Below, piece after piece: positions 1 through 5,144 of a stretch of 5,144 nt of DNA. The notes under the pieces were generated by a model. That model was given only the letters and a program-made list of their open reading frames with translations, did no database searches and had not been told where the DNA came from. This stretch comes from Lachnospiraceae bacterium (GTDB taxonomy: Bacteria > Bacillota_A > Clostridia > Lachnospirales > Lachnospiraceae). The number at the start of each line of letters is the position of its first letter. Positions within the stretch are counted from its first letter, which is position 1. The position numbers and the translations under genes were made by a program. The DNA is taken from assembly GCA_017540915.1 (NCBI GenBank), contig JAFYAD010000259.1, positions 1-5,144 on the forward strand. The letters are read 5' to 3'.

Positions 1-39
1 ACTCCCCTCAAGGTTCCTTTTATTACTCTGTTTTGGATT

Positions 40-78
40 CTATCCCATTTTGCCCGTAATATCAATAATTTTCGGCAT
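40..78 (-). pseudogene. 12-codon ORF, possible stump of a truncated small gene
   Basis: Read on the minus strand, an AAGGAA ribosome binding site (87-92) lies 8 nt before an ATG. The ATG opens MPKIIDITGKMG and then meets a TAG. From memory, several small clostridial proteins begin with a very similar 'IDITGKMGFEEKP' stretch, so this may be the intact start of such a gene cut by an in-frame stop or by a rearrangement after codon 12. The sequence beyond the stop to the window edge does not continue that pattern in any of the three frames. It could equally be a chance ORF or a short leader peptide. The family resemblance is recalled and was not computed. Confidence 0.3.
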
Positions 79-104
79 TTCCGATATTCCTTCAAGGAGA
101 TAGT

Positions 105-137
105 TTGCTTTTTTCGTTATGAGATATATGGTACAAT
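105..137 (+). promoter_or_regulatory. Sigma-A promoter for the nucleotidase-ylmH unit
   Basis: An extended -10 element, TGG followed by TACAAT (129-137), is clear. The -35 is weak: TTTTTT at 109-114 gives a 17-nt spacer, while TTGCTT at 105-110 would leave 21 nt. Transcription would begin near 144, leaving a leader of about 40 nt before the ATG at 185. This position argues against the upstream in-frame ATGs at 119 and 128 as start codons. Confidence 0.6.
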
Positions 138-147
138 GTGACATTGT
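133..147. promoter_or_regulatory. Operator-like perfect dyad over the -10 and start site
   Basis: ACAATGT-G-ACATTGT is a perfect 7+1+7 inverted repeat. It overlaps the last bases of the predicted -10 element and the expected transcription start. Such a position is typical of a repressor operator. No regulator gene is adjacent, and the cognate protein cannot be named from the sequence. Confidence 0.4.
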
Positions 148-184
148 GAGAAAAAAGTTGATCCGGCAAAGAAAGGCTGACCCA

Positions 185-802
185 ATGGATAACATGAAGA
201 TATACATAGATTTTGACGACTGTTTATGCGAGACCGCAAGGAATTTTGTTGACCTTGTGAACAGGCTATTCGGAAAGACAGTGCCATATGAAGAGATCAG
301 GTTCTTTAATCTGCAGAGTTCATTTTTCCTCACCGATGAGGAGTACGCGGAAATGATGCTGGAAGGTCACAGACCTGAGGTCCTTCTTTCCTACGCGGAA
401 ACTCCCGGTGCGTGCCGGACAGTCAACAGCTGGATCGATGCGGGCCACGAGGTATCAGTGATCACCGGGCGCCCATTCAGTGCCTATGAACCCTCACGGG
501 AATGGCTTGATGCGCACGGTCTGAAGCGGGTTAAGCTATACTGTCTGAATAAATACGGCAGGGACAGCTTCATTAAAAACAGTGATTTCAGCCTTGAACT
601 CGAAGATTACTATAAGATGCATTTTGATATTGCCGTGGAGGACTCACCCACCGCGTTCAAATTCTTTGACCACCTTCCGGATCTCAAGGTAATGGTCTAC
701 GACAGGCCGTGGAACCGGGACTGCGAACTGCCCGGAAAGAACTTTAGCAGATGCTCCGACTGGGAAATGATACAAAGGACAGTGTCGGATATGACAAGGT
801 GA
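185..802 (+). CDS. HAD-superfamily 5'-nucleotidase-like phosphatase (NT5C type)
   Basis: This 205-residue cytoplasmic protein has the motifs of HAD phosphohydrolases related to 5'(3')-deoxyribonucleotidases. Motif I is DFDDCL at residues 9-14, where D9 would be the aspartyl nucleophile and D11 the general acid. Motif II is ITGRP with T94. A lysine at 123 or 144 may serve as motif III, and VEDSP (151-155) supplies the acidic motif IV for Mg2+. The late YDRPWNR and SDW..I stretches also fit this nucleotidase group. The expected reaction is Mg2+-dependent removal of phosphate from a nucleotide or similar small phosphate ester; the true substrate is not evident. The start at 185 is chosen because AAAGG lies 8 nt upstream and the promoter lies downstream of the earlier in-frame ATGs. 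The gene is followed after 16 nt by the ylmH-like gene and is probably co-transcribed with it. HAD phosphatase is fairly sure; nucleotidase specificity is less so. Confidence 0.8.
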   Translation: MDNMKIYIDFDDCLCETARNFVDLVNRLFGKTVPYEEIRFFNLQSSFFLTDEEYAEMMLEGHRPEVLLSYAETPGACRTVNSWIDAGHEVSVITGRPFSAYEPSREWLDAHGLKRVKLYCLNKYGRDSFIKNSDFSLELEDYYKMHFDIAVEDSPTAFKFFDHLPDLKVMVYDRPWNRDCELPGKNFSRCSDWEMIQRTVSDMTR

Positions 803-818
803 TACAGAGGTTAAAATT

Positions 819-1553
819 ATGCTGTCGGAAAAAAGATTATACGAATTACGGGATAACAGCCGGAAAAACGGAACATTCTACTTCACGGATTTCCTGTCAC
901 AGGCAGAAGTCTCCGATGTACTGCAAAGGTTTACCCCCCATGAGGTAACTTTGTCGGGAGGCTGCGAAGGCACGGAAAGAATGATGGCCAGATTTGGGGA
1001 TCCGGAAGATCTTGGCTACGAGATTCCCTTCCCCATAGCTCTTCTTAAGATAACTCCTCTCCATCCGAAATTTGCGGACGATCTCAACCACAGAGATTTC
1101 CTTGGAAGCCTTATGAATCTTGGAATCGAGCGGGATATCATAGGAGATATCATAGTCCGTGACAAGGCAGCCTACATTTTTGTTGCGGAAAGAATGGCAG
1201 ATCACATAGAAAAGGAGCTGTCCAGGGTGAAACATACCCCCGTCATGGTTGAGAAAGTGGATGATCCCCCGGAGGACATCAACCCCCGCTTTGAAGGAAT
1301 GAACCTTATCCTCTCCTCCCTAAGGCTGGATCTTATCATATCAAAGGTCTATCACATCTCAAGACAGGCCGCAAAGGAGTGTTTTTCCGACGGCAGGGCA
1401 TTCCTGAACGGGAAGCTGTGTACAAATCCGGCTGCCTCCGTAAAGGAAGATGACGTATTATCCGTCAGAGGTTTCGGTAAATTTGCATTCCGGCAGGTGG
1501 ACCACGAGACCAAAAAGGGGAATCTGGCTGTCAGGATCGATAAATATGTCTAG
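819..1553 (+). CDS. ylmH: YlmH-like S4-domain RNA-binding protein
   Basis: The 244-residue protein is close to the usual YlmH length of about 255. The N-terminal part carries the family pattern: FTDFLS near residue 22, a weakly kept glycine-rich segment (47-56), and the highly typical HRDFLGSLMNLGIERDIIGD at 91-110. The C-terminal S4 domain (about 168-225) reads SLRLDL, then SRQAAKE, LNGK, and ends with DDVLSVRGFGKF. S4 domains bind structured RNA. Work on Bacillus links YlmH to the large ribosomal subunit and to stalled nascent-chain quality control related to RqcH/RqcP; its role here is inferred from the family. AGAGG (806-810) sits 8 nt before the ATG. In many Firmicutes ylmH lies with ylmE/F/G and divIVA near the cell-division cluster. 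Here it instead follows a nucleotidase gene and is followed by a terminator. Confidence 0.88.
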   Translation: MLSEKRLYELRDNSRKNGTFYFTDFLSQAEVSDVLQRFTPHEVTLSGGCEGTERMMARFGDPEDLGYEIPFPIALLKITPLHPKFADDLNHRDFLGSLMNLGIERDIIGDIIVRDKAAYIFVAERMADHIEKELSRVKHTPVMVEKVDDPPEDINPRFEGMNLILSSLRLDLIISKVYHISRQAAKECFSDGRAFLNGKLCTNPAASVKEDDVLSVRGFGKFAFRQVDHETKKGNLAVRIDKYV

Positions 1554-1557
1554 CCTG

Positions 1558-1595
1558 AATCAACAGATAAAGAATAATATAAATCAACAGATAAA
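1558..1595 (+). repeat. 14-nt direct repeat, two copies
   Basis: AATCAACAGATAAA occurs at 1558-1571 and again at 1582-1595, 24 nt apart, in the AT-rich stretch between the ylmH stop and the terminator. A third partial copy (AAATCAG) follows. It probably arose by local slippage; no function is apparent. Confidence 0.6.
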
Positions 1596-1605
1596 TCAGA
1601 AAATT

Positions 1606-1637
1606 AAAAAGGAGCGGAAAATGCTCCGCTCCTTTTT
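1606..1637. terminator. Bidirectional Rho-independent terminator
   Basis: A perfect 13-bp stem (AAAAAGGAGCGGA paired with TCCGCTCCTTTTT) encloses a 6-nt loop. Its GC core is flanked by an A-run on one side and a T-run on the other, so it can end transcription in both directions. It lies 52 nt after the ylmH stop and 21 nt after the stop of the convergent 82-residue gene, as expected for a shared terminator between convergent genes. Confidence 0.92.
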
Positions 1638-1658
1638 CTTTGTCAGAATGCTCTATGC

Positions 1659-1907
1659 TCAAGCTGCGTTGTGGAATCTTGTAAGGAACTCAAGAACCTT
1701 AAGAACATCATGCTCGTTCTCAAAGCTGAGCTCCATCTCCTTGATGGTGCCGTTTACATAGGTCTCTGAAAGTATATTCAGATTGCTGTTCTTTCCGTCG
1801 GTAAGAACGATATGCTCACCGTTCTTGTTTACGAGCTCTTCGCTGCCCTCGCACTCGGAAAGTGTCCCAAAAAGTTTCTCTGTGTTCTCGATATTAAATA
1901 TTTTCAT
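1659..1907 (-). CDS. Small conserved-type protein of unknown function (82 aa)
   Basis: The product has no signal peptide, membrane segment or cysteine-rich metal site, so it is likely a small cytoplasmic protein. The pattern is MKIF.I.N.EKLF, then a polar loop, then ETYVNGTIKEMELSFENEHDVLKVLEFL, predicted as alternating beta strands ending in a helix. From memory it resembles small clostridial proteins of 80-odd residues that begin MKIFEIK and are often mislabelled 'polya polymerase' in databases; this was not computed. The start at 1907 is chosen over the ATG at 1940 because GAGGAGG lies directly before it and the longer N-terminus would be encoded by a leader hairpin. It has its own strong promoter and shares the terminator at 1606-1637, so it looks like a monocistronic unit. 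No function is proposed. Confidence 0.75.
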   Translation of the reverse strand: MKIFNIENTEKLFGTLSECEGSEELVNKNGEHIVLTDGKNSNLNILSETYVNGTIKEMELSFENEHDVLKVLEFLTRFHNAA

Positions 1908-1922
1908 AATAATTCCTCCTCT

Positions 1923-1956
1923 CGGTGCCTTCTTCAACACCGGCTACCATGGTAAC
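1923..1956 (-). other. Structured 5' leader: hairpin plus palindrome
   Basis: Between the predicted start of transcription near 1966 and the ribosome binding site lie two dyads. CGGTG (1923-1927) pairs with CACCG (1938-1942) across a 10-nt loop, and GcTACCATGGTAaC (1943-1956) is a near-perfect palindrome with one mismatched pair. They could fold in the mRNA leader or bind a protein. No known riboswitch pattern is recognised. Confidence 0.35.
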
Positions 1957-1972
1957 TTCGCTTTACACGTGT

Positions 1973-2001
1973 ATTATAAGGCAGGTGAGAGGAGATAACA
2001 A
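1973..2001 (-). promoter_or_regulatory. Consensus sigma-A promoter for the 82-aa gene
   Basis: On the minus strand, TTGTTA (1996-2001) is followed after exactly 17 nt by a perfect TATAAT (1973-1978). Transcription would start near 1966 and give a leader of about 58 nt. A 10-bp palindrome, TACACGTGTA (1964-1973), covers the start site and could be an operator. The element lies about 70 nt beyond the end of the upstream 406-residue gene, so the small gene can be expressed on its own. Confidence 0.8.
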
Positions 2002-2067
2002 GACCACTTTTGAACAAATTACACAAATTGGTCATGCCGAAATTATGCAATATGCACAATCTACTAC

Positions 2068-3288
2068 TTAGAAAGCTCTCTGTAACCTCTTCTGTATCGC
2101 ATTATAGAATTTGGGCATAATATTCATATGATATTCTGCAATCTTATCCCAGTCTTTGGTTTCCGCTACATCCACACCATCAAGTTTCGTATATATACGT
2201 CTTCTTTTGGGACTTGAATCCACCCAGATAAGCCGTCCGCCAAACTCTTTTTCTATCTCTTCTTTTTGAGAATTAAGCTCTCTAAAGATCCTTTCATTTT
2301 CTTTCACACCTTCATCACCCGGCTTGCTGATCAGTAATTCCACATATGCGCAAGATCTGTTAACTCCAAAATTATACTCTATATTTGTCCCACCGGAGGC
2401 TATCGAAAGTGTGGGTTTCTGTGTTGGTGTACGTCCGGACAGATCCGCAAAGCTACATGAGTCAGCAAACTCTGAGATAAGTTTTTTCCAATATTCTTTC
2501 CTGATATCTGCTGTTGTACCATTCATAGCTTTCCTACCTCCTTTACCGAAACTCTGTTTTGTTCTGACCACGTTCTCATTATTATTACCACTATTGTATT
2601 TTTCATTTACTTCCAGGTATATCCGTTCCAATTCTGCCTCAAACTCTTCTTCGGTCTTCTCGTTCTCTTTTCTCTCTTCTTCAGAAAGTGAATGTTCGAA
2701 AAGACTATAATCAAATGAAGTTGAGACCTCCAGTGGTAATGTTACTTTGTTATGAGTTTTAAAATATTCTACAGTTTTTTCGAATCCATTCAGACAAACC
2801 ATTACATCAAACTCTATGGCAATCAGATCAAGTTCATCCCTGCCAAAATAAAAACTGTCCTTTAACGGTTTAGGAAAAACCACCCACAATATTCCTATAT
2901 TGGCAACAGCATTGTGCAGTGCAACAAACGCATTAAGCATTGCCCAATACAATTCATTATCGTCAGCATCAACCGACATACATATCTCGCCACCTCTGCC
3001 ATCTTTTGTTTTTTTCCAAATAACATCCTGTCCCAGTTTCTTCCTTAAGTCCGACTTTTTTGATAAGAATCTCTCGTAAGTCTGGTCATCGTTTATCACA
3101 ATACACAGTGTTACTTCATCAGCGGTATGTCGAAAAGCAAAATGGAATTCTTTTTCAGCCACATATATGGGGTAAACACAGCTATCGGAGGGCTTTTCTT
3201 TTGTAAAAGAGAAGTCTTTGTCCTTACAGTACTTTATAAAACCTTTCCAAAATTTCAAATTCCCTGTATTGGTGTTATTTTTTCTCAC
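2068..3288 (-). CDS. Protein with two DUF4268-like halves (406 aa)
   Basis: Both halves look like DUF4268. The C-terminal one is clearer: YWKKLI at 266-271, a Y-V-E-L-L-I strand at 315-320, IEKEFGGRLIWV at 345-356, KRRRIY at 361-366, and a closing helix with MPKFYNAIQ at 391-399. The N-terminal half repeats the order: FWKGF at 13-17, TLCIVIND at 60-67, LRKKLGQDVIWKK at 81-93, and LNAFVALHNAV at 118-128. A segment of unknown nature (about 140-200) and a strongly charged, probably coiled-coil stretch (202-230) join them. DUF4268 has no settled function. In other proteins it is found behind nuclease-like domains, but no PD-(D/E)XK or other catalytic motif is evident here. The start is GTG with AGGAG (3297-3301) 8 nt upstream. 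A 60-base sample is only about 33% GC, against about 50% in the lipoprotein gene, which hints at transfer. No terminator is apparent after its stop. Confidence 0.72.
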   Translation of the reverse strand: MRKNNTNTGNLKFWKGFIKYCKDKDFSFTKEKPSDSCVYPIYVAEKEFHFAFRHTADEVTLCIVINDDQTYERFLSKKSDLRKKLGQDVIWKKTKDGRGGEICMSVDADDNELYWAMLNAFVALHNAVANIGILWVVFPKPLKDSFYFGRDELDLIAIEFDVMVCLNGFEKTVEYFKTHNKVTLPLEVSTSFDYSLFEHSLSEEERKENEKTEEEFEAELERIYLEVNEKYNSGNNNENVVRTKQSFGKGGRKAMNGTTADIRKEYWKKLISEFADSCSFADLSGRTPTQKPTLSIASGGTNIEYNFGVNRSCAYVELLISKPGDEGVKENERIFRELNSQKEEIEKEFGGRLIWVDSSPKRRRIYTKLDGVDVAETKDWDKIAEYHMNIMPKFYNAIQKRLQRAF

Positions 3289-3310
3289 AATTCTTTCTCC
3301 TCTCTATCCG

Positions 3311-3330
3311 GTTTGATCAGCTGATAAAAC
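3311..3330. promoter_or_regulatory. 20-nt operator-like palindrome before the DUF4268 gene
   Basis: GTTTgATCAGCTGATaAAAC is a 20-nt inverted repeat with a single mismatched pair. On the minus strand it begins 1 nt after a candidate -10 and so would cover the transcription start and early leader. A repressor site is the simplest reading. An mRNA hairpin just ahead of the ribosome binding site is the alternative. Confidence 0.45.
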
Positions 3331-3331
3331 G

Positions 3332-3402
3332 ATCATAACACGACTTCACAGGATTTAGGTCTCCTGGCAAGCGACCATATTATGAAAAATTGCCCGTCTC
3401 AA
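3332..3402 (-). promoter_or_regulatory. Candidate promoter(s) for the DUF4268 gene
   Basis: Two candidates are seen on the minus strand. The nearer is an extended -10, TGT followed by TATGAT (3332-3340), without a good -35. The further is TTGAGA (3397-3402), a 17-nt spacer and TATGGT (3374-3379). The nearer one is better placed with respect to the palindrome at 3311-3330, but neither is a strong consensus match. Confidence 0.4.
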
Positions 3403-3415
3403 ATCGTTAATGAAC

Positions 3416-3445
3416 AAAAAAGACCCACCTTCGAAAATGGCAGGC
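3416..3445 (-). terminator. Probable Rho-independent terminator after the lipoprotein gene
   Basis: On the minus strand, 7 nt after the lipoprotein stop, GCCTGCC can pair with GGTGGGT across a 9-nt loop. The stem has four G-C pairs and three G-U pairs and is followed closely by six Ts. It is weaker than the terminator at 1606-1637 because of the wobble pairs. Confidence 0.5.
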
Positions 3446-3452
3446 CTCATCC

Positions 3453-4658
3453 CTATTCCCCAGAGGCTGTGATAAACTTTCCGCAGATATCAAACTGCCC
3501 CGAGAGCACGGAAACAGGGAACTGCCCTGCGCCGGTCTTATTTGATGCACTTATGCAGACATTGGGGATACCCTCGGGCACAACCATGGCGTAACCAACG
3601 CCCTCTCCCCTTTTAAGCCTGCAGCTCTCCATATTTTTCTCGGGAACAAACTTAAAGGCGTCAAGATCGAAGGTGCCCAAGTCCAGGCTCACCTCGGTAT
3701 CATCCTGAAGCGCCACCACGTGAACACTCTCGTCATACTCCGTTTCACGAGGGTCGGGATAGGAAAACAACTCCTCAACTTCTACGGGGGGATTGATCAT
3801 CACATAGGCGACTGCACCCTCGGGCGCTTCTTTGATGAAGGCGTTCCATGTATCCTCATTCTTGTTTCTGAGGTAATCGGCATACCGGTACATGGCCGGA
3901 TCTCCGGGGCCGATCTCAAAGACCTGCTTATTTCCTTCAAAGTCCTCTGCATAGACCAGGTCCTCTTTGGGATCAAACTTAAGCTCGCAGATCTCATTGT
4001 CCATGGAGCCCAAAAGATTGTCCTTAAAGTTATAGAGATCGGTATAGCAGCTGTAAACCGCGGTGGTAATATCATCACCCTTCCAGGTGAGATTCGCGCC
4101 GGTTATCATCTTTTCCACCTTTTCTGTGAAGATATTGTAGAAATAGTAGCCGCCCACATGAGGATTGATATGCCCCTCAACAACTACCCAGTCGCCAACC
4201 TCAAACATGTCCATGATGGCGTTACAGCCGACTTCAAAATCCCGTGAGGCGTCAAACCTCTTGCCGTTTATCAGGAATACCGTTTCATCGTAGCTGTACA
4301 CTACCGCAGGCCTTTCACCGGAATTCTGCCCCAAAGCCTTATCCTTTTCCAAGTCGCCCCCTTCGGGATCTACCTTTACTGCATCATCGGATCCGGCATC
4401 CTCGGGTTTGGCCTCTTCCTGCTTAGCCTCCGCAGATTCGCTCTCCCCGGTTCCGGCCTCTTCCCCTGACTCAGCAACTTCCGACTCAGCAACTTCCGGC
4501 TCAGCCTCAACAGCCGCTCCCTCTGCTGCAGCGCTGCCATCACCATTACCTCCTGCACTGTCAACGGCAGGAGAAGAGGCCTCACCACGGGAACACCCCG
4601 CAGTTAATAAGCATCCCAGTAACAATATAAAACCAATAGTCCCTACGGATCTCTTCAT
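3453..4658 (-). CDS. Secreted lipoprotein with acidic low-complexity linker (401 aa)
   Basis: The N-terminus is a standard lipoprotein signal: MKR, a hydrophobic core (about 5-18), then lipobox LTAGC with C22 as the lipidated residue. Residues 23-115 form a Glu/Ala/Ser/Gly-rich linker with no predicted fold, including a tandem EVAES repeat (55-64). It would hold the folded part away from the membrane or cell wall. The remaining 285 residues form an unrecognised folded region, with strand-like pieces such as VFLING, GDWVVVEGHI, DDITTAVYS and, near the end, YAMVVPEGIPNVCISASN. No catalytic motif is recognised; a substrate-binding or structural surface role is only a guess. The start at 4658 is chosen because of the signal peptide and AAAGGA 8 nt upstream; an in-frame ATG at 4787 would begin inside the transposase gene. 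No convincing promoter lies between it and the insertion sequence. Confidence 0.82.
   Translation of the reverse strand: MKRSVGTIGFILLLGCLLTAGCSRGEASSPAVDSAGGNGDGSAAAEGAAVEAEPEVAESEVAESGEEAGTGESESAEAKQEEAKPEDAGSDDAVKVDPEGGDLEKDKALGQNSGERPAVVYSYDETVFLINGKRFDASRDFEVGCNAIMDMFEVGDWVVVEGHINPHVGGYYFYNIFTEKVEKMITGANLTWKGDDITTAVYSCYTDLYNFKDNLLGSMDNEICELKFDPKEDLVYAEDFEGNKQVFEIGPGDPAMYRYADYLRNKNEDTWNAFIKEAPEGAVAYVMINPPVEVEELFSYPDPRETEYDESVHVVALQDDTEVSLDLGTFDLDAFKFVPEKNMESCRLKRGEGVGYAMVVPEGIPNVCISASNKTGAGQFPVSVLSGQFDICGKFITASGE
4468..4497 (-). repeat. 15-nt tandem repeat inside the lipoprotein linker
   Basis: GACTCAGCAACTTCC (plus strand) is present twice in tandem and is followed by a degenerate third unit. 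Its 15-nt period keeps the frame and encodes EVAES twice in the acidic linker. Slippage at this site would lengthen or shorten the linker without a frameshift. Confidence 0.75.
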
Positions 4659-4691
4659 AAATAAAATCCTTTCGGTTGTCGTAGGCGGAAA

Positions 4692-4713
4692 CCCACTGCC
4701 CTTGGGCGGTGGG
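4692..4713 (-). repeat. IS downstream-end hairpin (TnpA recognition structure)
   Basis: CCCAC-T-GCCC, TT, GGGC-G-GTGGG on the plus strand forms a stem of nine Watson-Crick pairs with one T-G position. On the minus (tnpA) strand that position is a C-A mismatch. It lies 24 nt after the tnpA stop. Single-strand Y1 transposases recognise such imperfect subterminal hairpins on one strand only. It lacks a T-run, so it is not a typical terminator. Confidence 0.78.
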
Positions 4714-4737
4714 AGGAGCCTTGTAAATTTGTAGCCA

Positions 4738-5136
4738 TTAACCTTGGCTTTCGATGTATTTCTGTATAGTAGCTGATGATACTTCACCTATGCTACAAGC
4801 AAAGTATCCGTCAGACCAAAAAATTCTCTTCTTCCAATACTGCTTAGACAGGAAGCTCGTATATTTCTGCCACAGATAGTATGTAGTCTGCTGTTTGATT
4901 AGTTTTACAATGTCACAAACTCTGTCCGTGGTATCATAGCTGATAAGAAAATGTATATGATCTTTATCAGTTTCCATAGCTATAATACCGTAACCTTTAG
5001 AATTGCAGATATCGTATATCTTTTGCTTTACATCGTCAGCGATAGAACCTTTAAGTATTTGGTACTTCGTAACAAGAACTATATGCACTTTAAGACTATA
5101 CTTGCGCCTGTTGTGGCGATTATATCTGTTGTCCAT
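4738..5136 (-). CDS. tnpA: IS200/IS605-family Y1 transposase TnpA
   Basis: The 132-residue product is the normal size for a Y1 HUH transposase. The HUH motif is HIH at residues 60-62 in KDHIHFLISYD. The catalytic tyrosine is Y127 in IQKYIESQG near the C-terminus, and the usual N-terminal strand HIVLVTKY is at 18-25. TnpA works as a dimer that nicks single-stranded DNA at the hairpin ends through a 5'-phosphotyrosine link and moves the element as a circular single strand, often at replication forks. All key residues are present, so the protein is probably active. The ATG at 5136 fits the family N-terminus, but only 8 nt upstream are available and no ribosome binding site can be judged. A 60-base sample is about 35% GC, lower than the host-like genes. 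Its transcription runs toward the lipoprotein gene. Confidence 0.9.
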   Translation of the reverse strand: MDNRYNRHNRRKYSLKVHIVLVTKYQILKGSIADDVKQKIYDICNSKGYGIIAMETDKDHIHFLISYDTTDRVCDIVKLIKQQTTYYLWQKYTSFLSKQYWKKRIFWSDGYFACSIGEVSSATIQKYIESQG

Positions 5137-5144
5137 AGGGTTTA

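Larger units (their letters stand above)
4675..5144 (-). mobile_element. IS200/IS605-type insertion sequence, cut by the window edge
   Basis: The element is recognised by its Y1 transposase gene and by the subterminal hairpin downstream of it. The exact downstream boundary is not visible and is set here as an estimate just past the hairpin; the upstream end is outside the window. No tnpB is found downstream of tnpA. It is therefore either a tnpA-only IS200-like element or one whose tnpB lies upstream beyond the window. Elements of this group have no terminal inverted repeats and make no target duplication, so none were expected. Confidence 0.75.

Noticed and set aside
119..184. Longer N-terminus for the nucleotidase from the ATG at 119 or 128
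   Set aside because: The -10 element at 132-137 lies downstream of these codons, the HAD motif I normally sits at the very N-terminus, and the ATG at 185 has a well-spaced AAAGG.
1558..1595. Possible CRISPR-like or iteron array
   Set aside because: There are only two short AT-rich copies and no unique spacers of even length or a neighbouring cas or rep gene.
2324..2710. Plus-strand ORF of 128 codons with Ser/Phe-rich runs
   Set aside because: It is a shadow of the charged region of the DUF4268-like protein, with no ribosome binding site or domain.
2068..3288. Calling the DUF4268-like protein a restriction endonuclease
   Set aside because: No PD-(D/E)XK, HNH or other nuclease motif is visible and no methyltransferase gene is adjacent in the window.
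3720..4247. 175-codon plus-strand ORF opposite the lipoprotein gene
   Set aside because: It is antisense to a gene with a signal peptide, lipobox and ribosome binding site, and its translation shows no recognisable domain.
4692..4713. Reading the IS hairpin as a Rho-independent terminator
   Set aside because: No T-run follows the stem on either strand, and its position and mismatch fit an IS200/IS605 end better.
4408..4734. Plus-strand Ser/Pro/Ala-rich ORF of 108 codons
   Set aside because: It is the complement of the repetitive acidic linker and the IS end hairpin; its composition comes from that low complexity.
4659..4787. 43-residue N-terminal extension of the lipoprotein from an ATG inside tnpA
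   Set aside because: It would cross the IS end hairpin and bury the lipoprotein signal peptide inside the chain; the ATG at 4658 has its own ribosome binding site.

Overview
The window suggests a low-to-moderate-GC Firmicute, most likely a clostridial or Lachnospiraceae-type genome. The reasons are a YlmH-family S4 protein, strong AGGAGG-type ribosome binding sites, sigma-A promoters with TGn extended -10 elements, a long acidic linker on a lipoprotein, and clostridial-looking small proteins. The exact genus is an inference. No complete undescribed system is visible.

Layout: positions 1-118 hold no convincing intact gene, only a 12-codon minus-strand ORF with a ribosome binding site that may be the stump of a broken small gene. 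A promoter with an operator-like dyad at about 105-147 drives a plus-strand two-gene unit: a HAD-superfamily 5'-nucleotidase-like protein (185-802) and, 16 nt later, a YlmH-like ribosome-associated S4 protein (819-1553). The unit ends at a perfect 13-bp hairpin (1606-1637) that can terminate both strands. All genes after this point are on the minus strand and are described here in increasing coordinates. They are an 82-residue protein (1659-1907) with its own consensus promoter, a 406-residue protein with what looks like two DUF4268-like halves (2068-3288, GTG start), an acidic-linker lipoprotein (3453-4658), and an IS200/IS605-type Y1 transposase gene (4738-5136) whose downstream end hairpin (4692-4713) is present and whose upstream end lies beyond the window.

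Functional links: the nucleotidase and YlmH genes are probably co-transcribed, but their roles (nucleotide dephosphorylation; ribosome and stalled-peptide handling) have no obvious connection. The other genes look like separate transcription units. The tnpA and double-DUF4268 genes look AT-rich in single 60-base samples (about 35% and 33% GC) compared with the YlmH and lipoprotein genes (about 57% and 50%), consistent with an accessory origin. The insertion sequence ends only a few tens of bases upstream of the lipoprotein start codon, so it has probably separated that gene from its original promoter. The most notable points are this IS placement, the duplicated DUF4268 architecture, and dyads sitting on three of the promoters.
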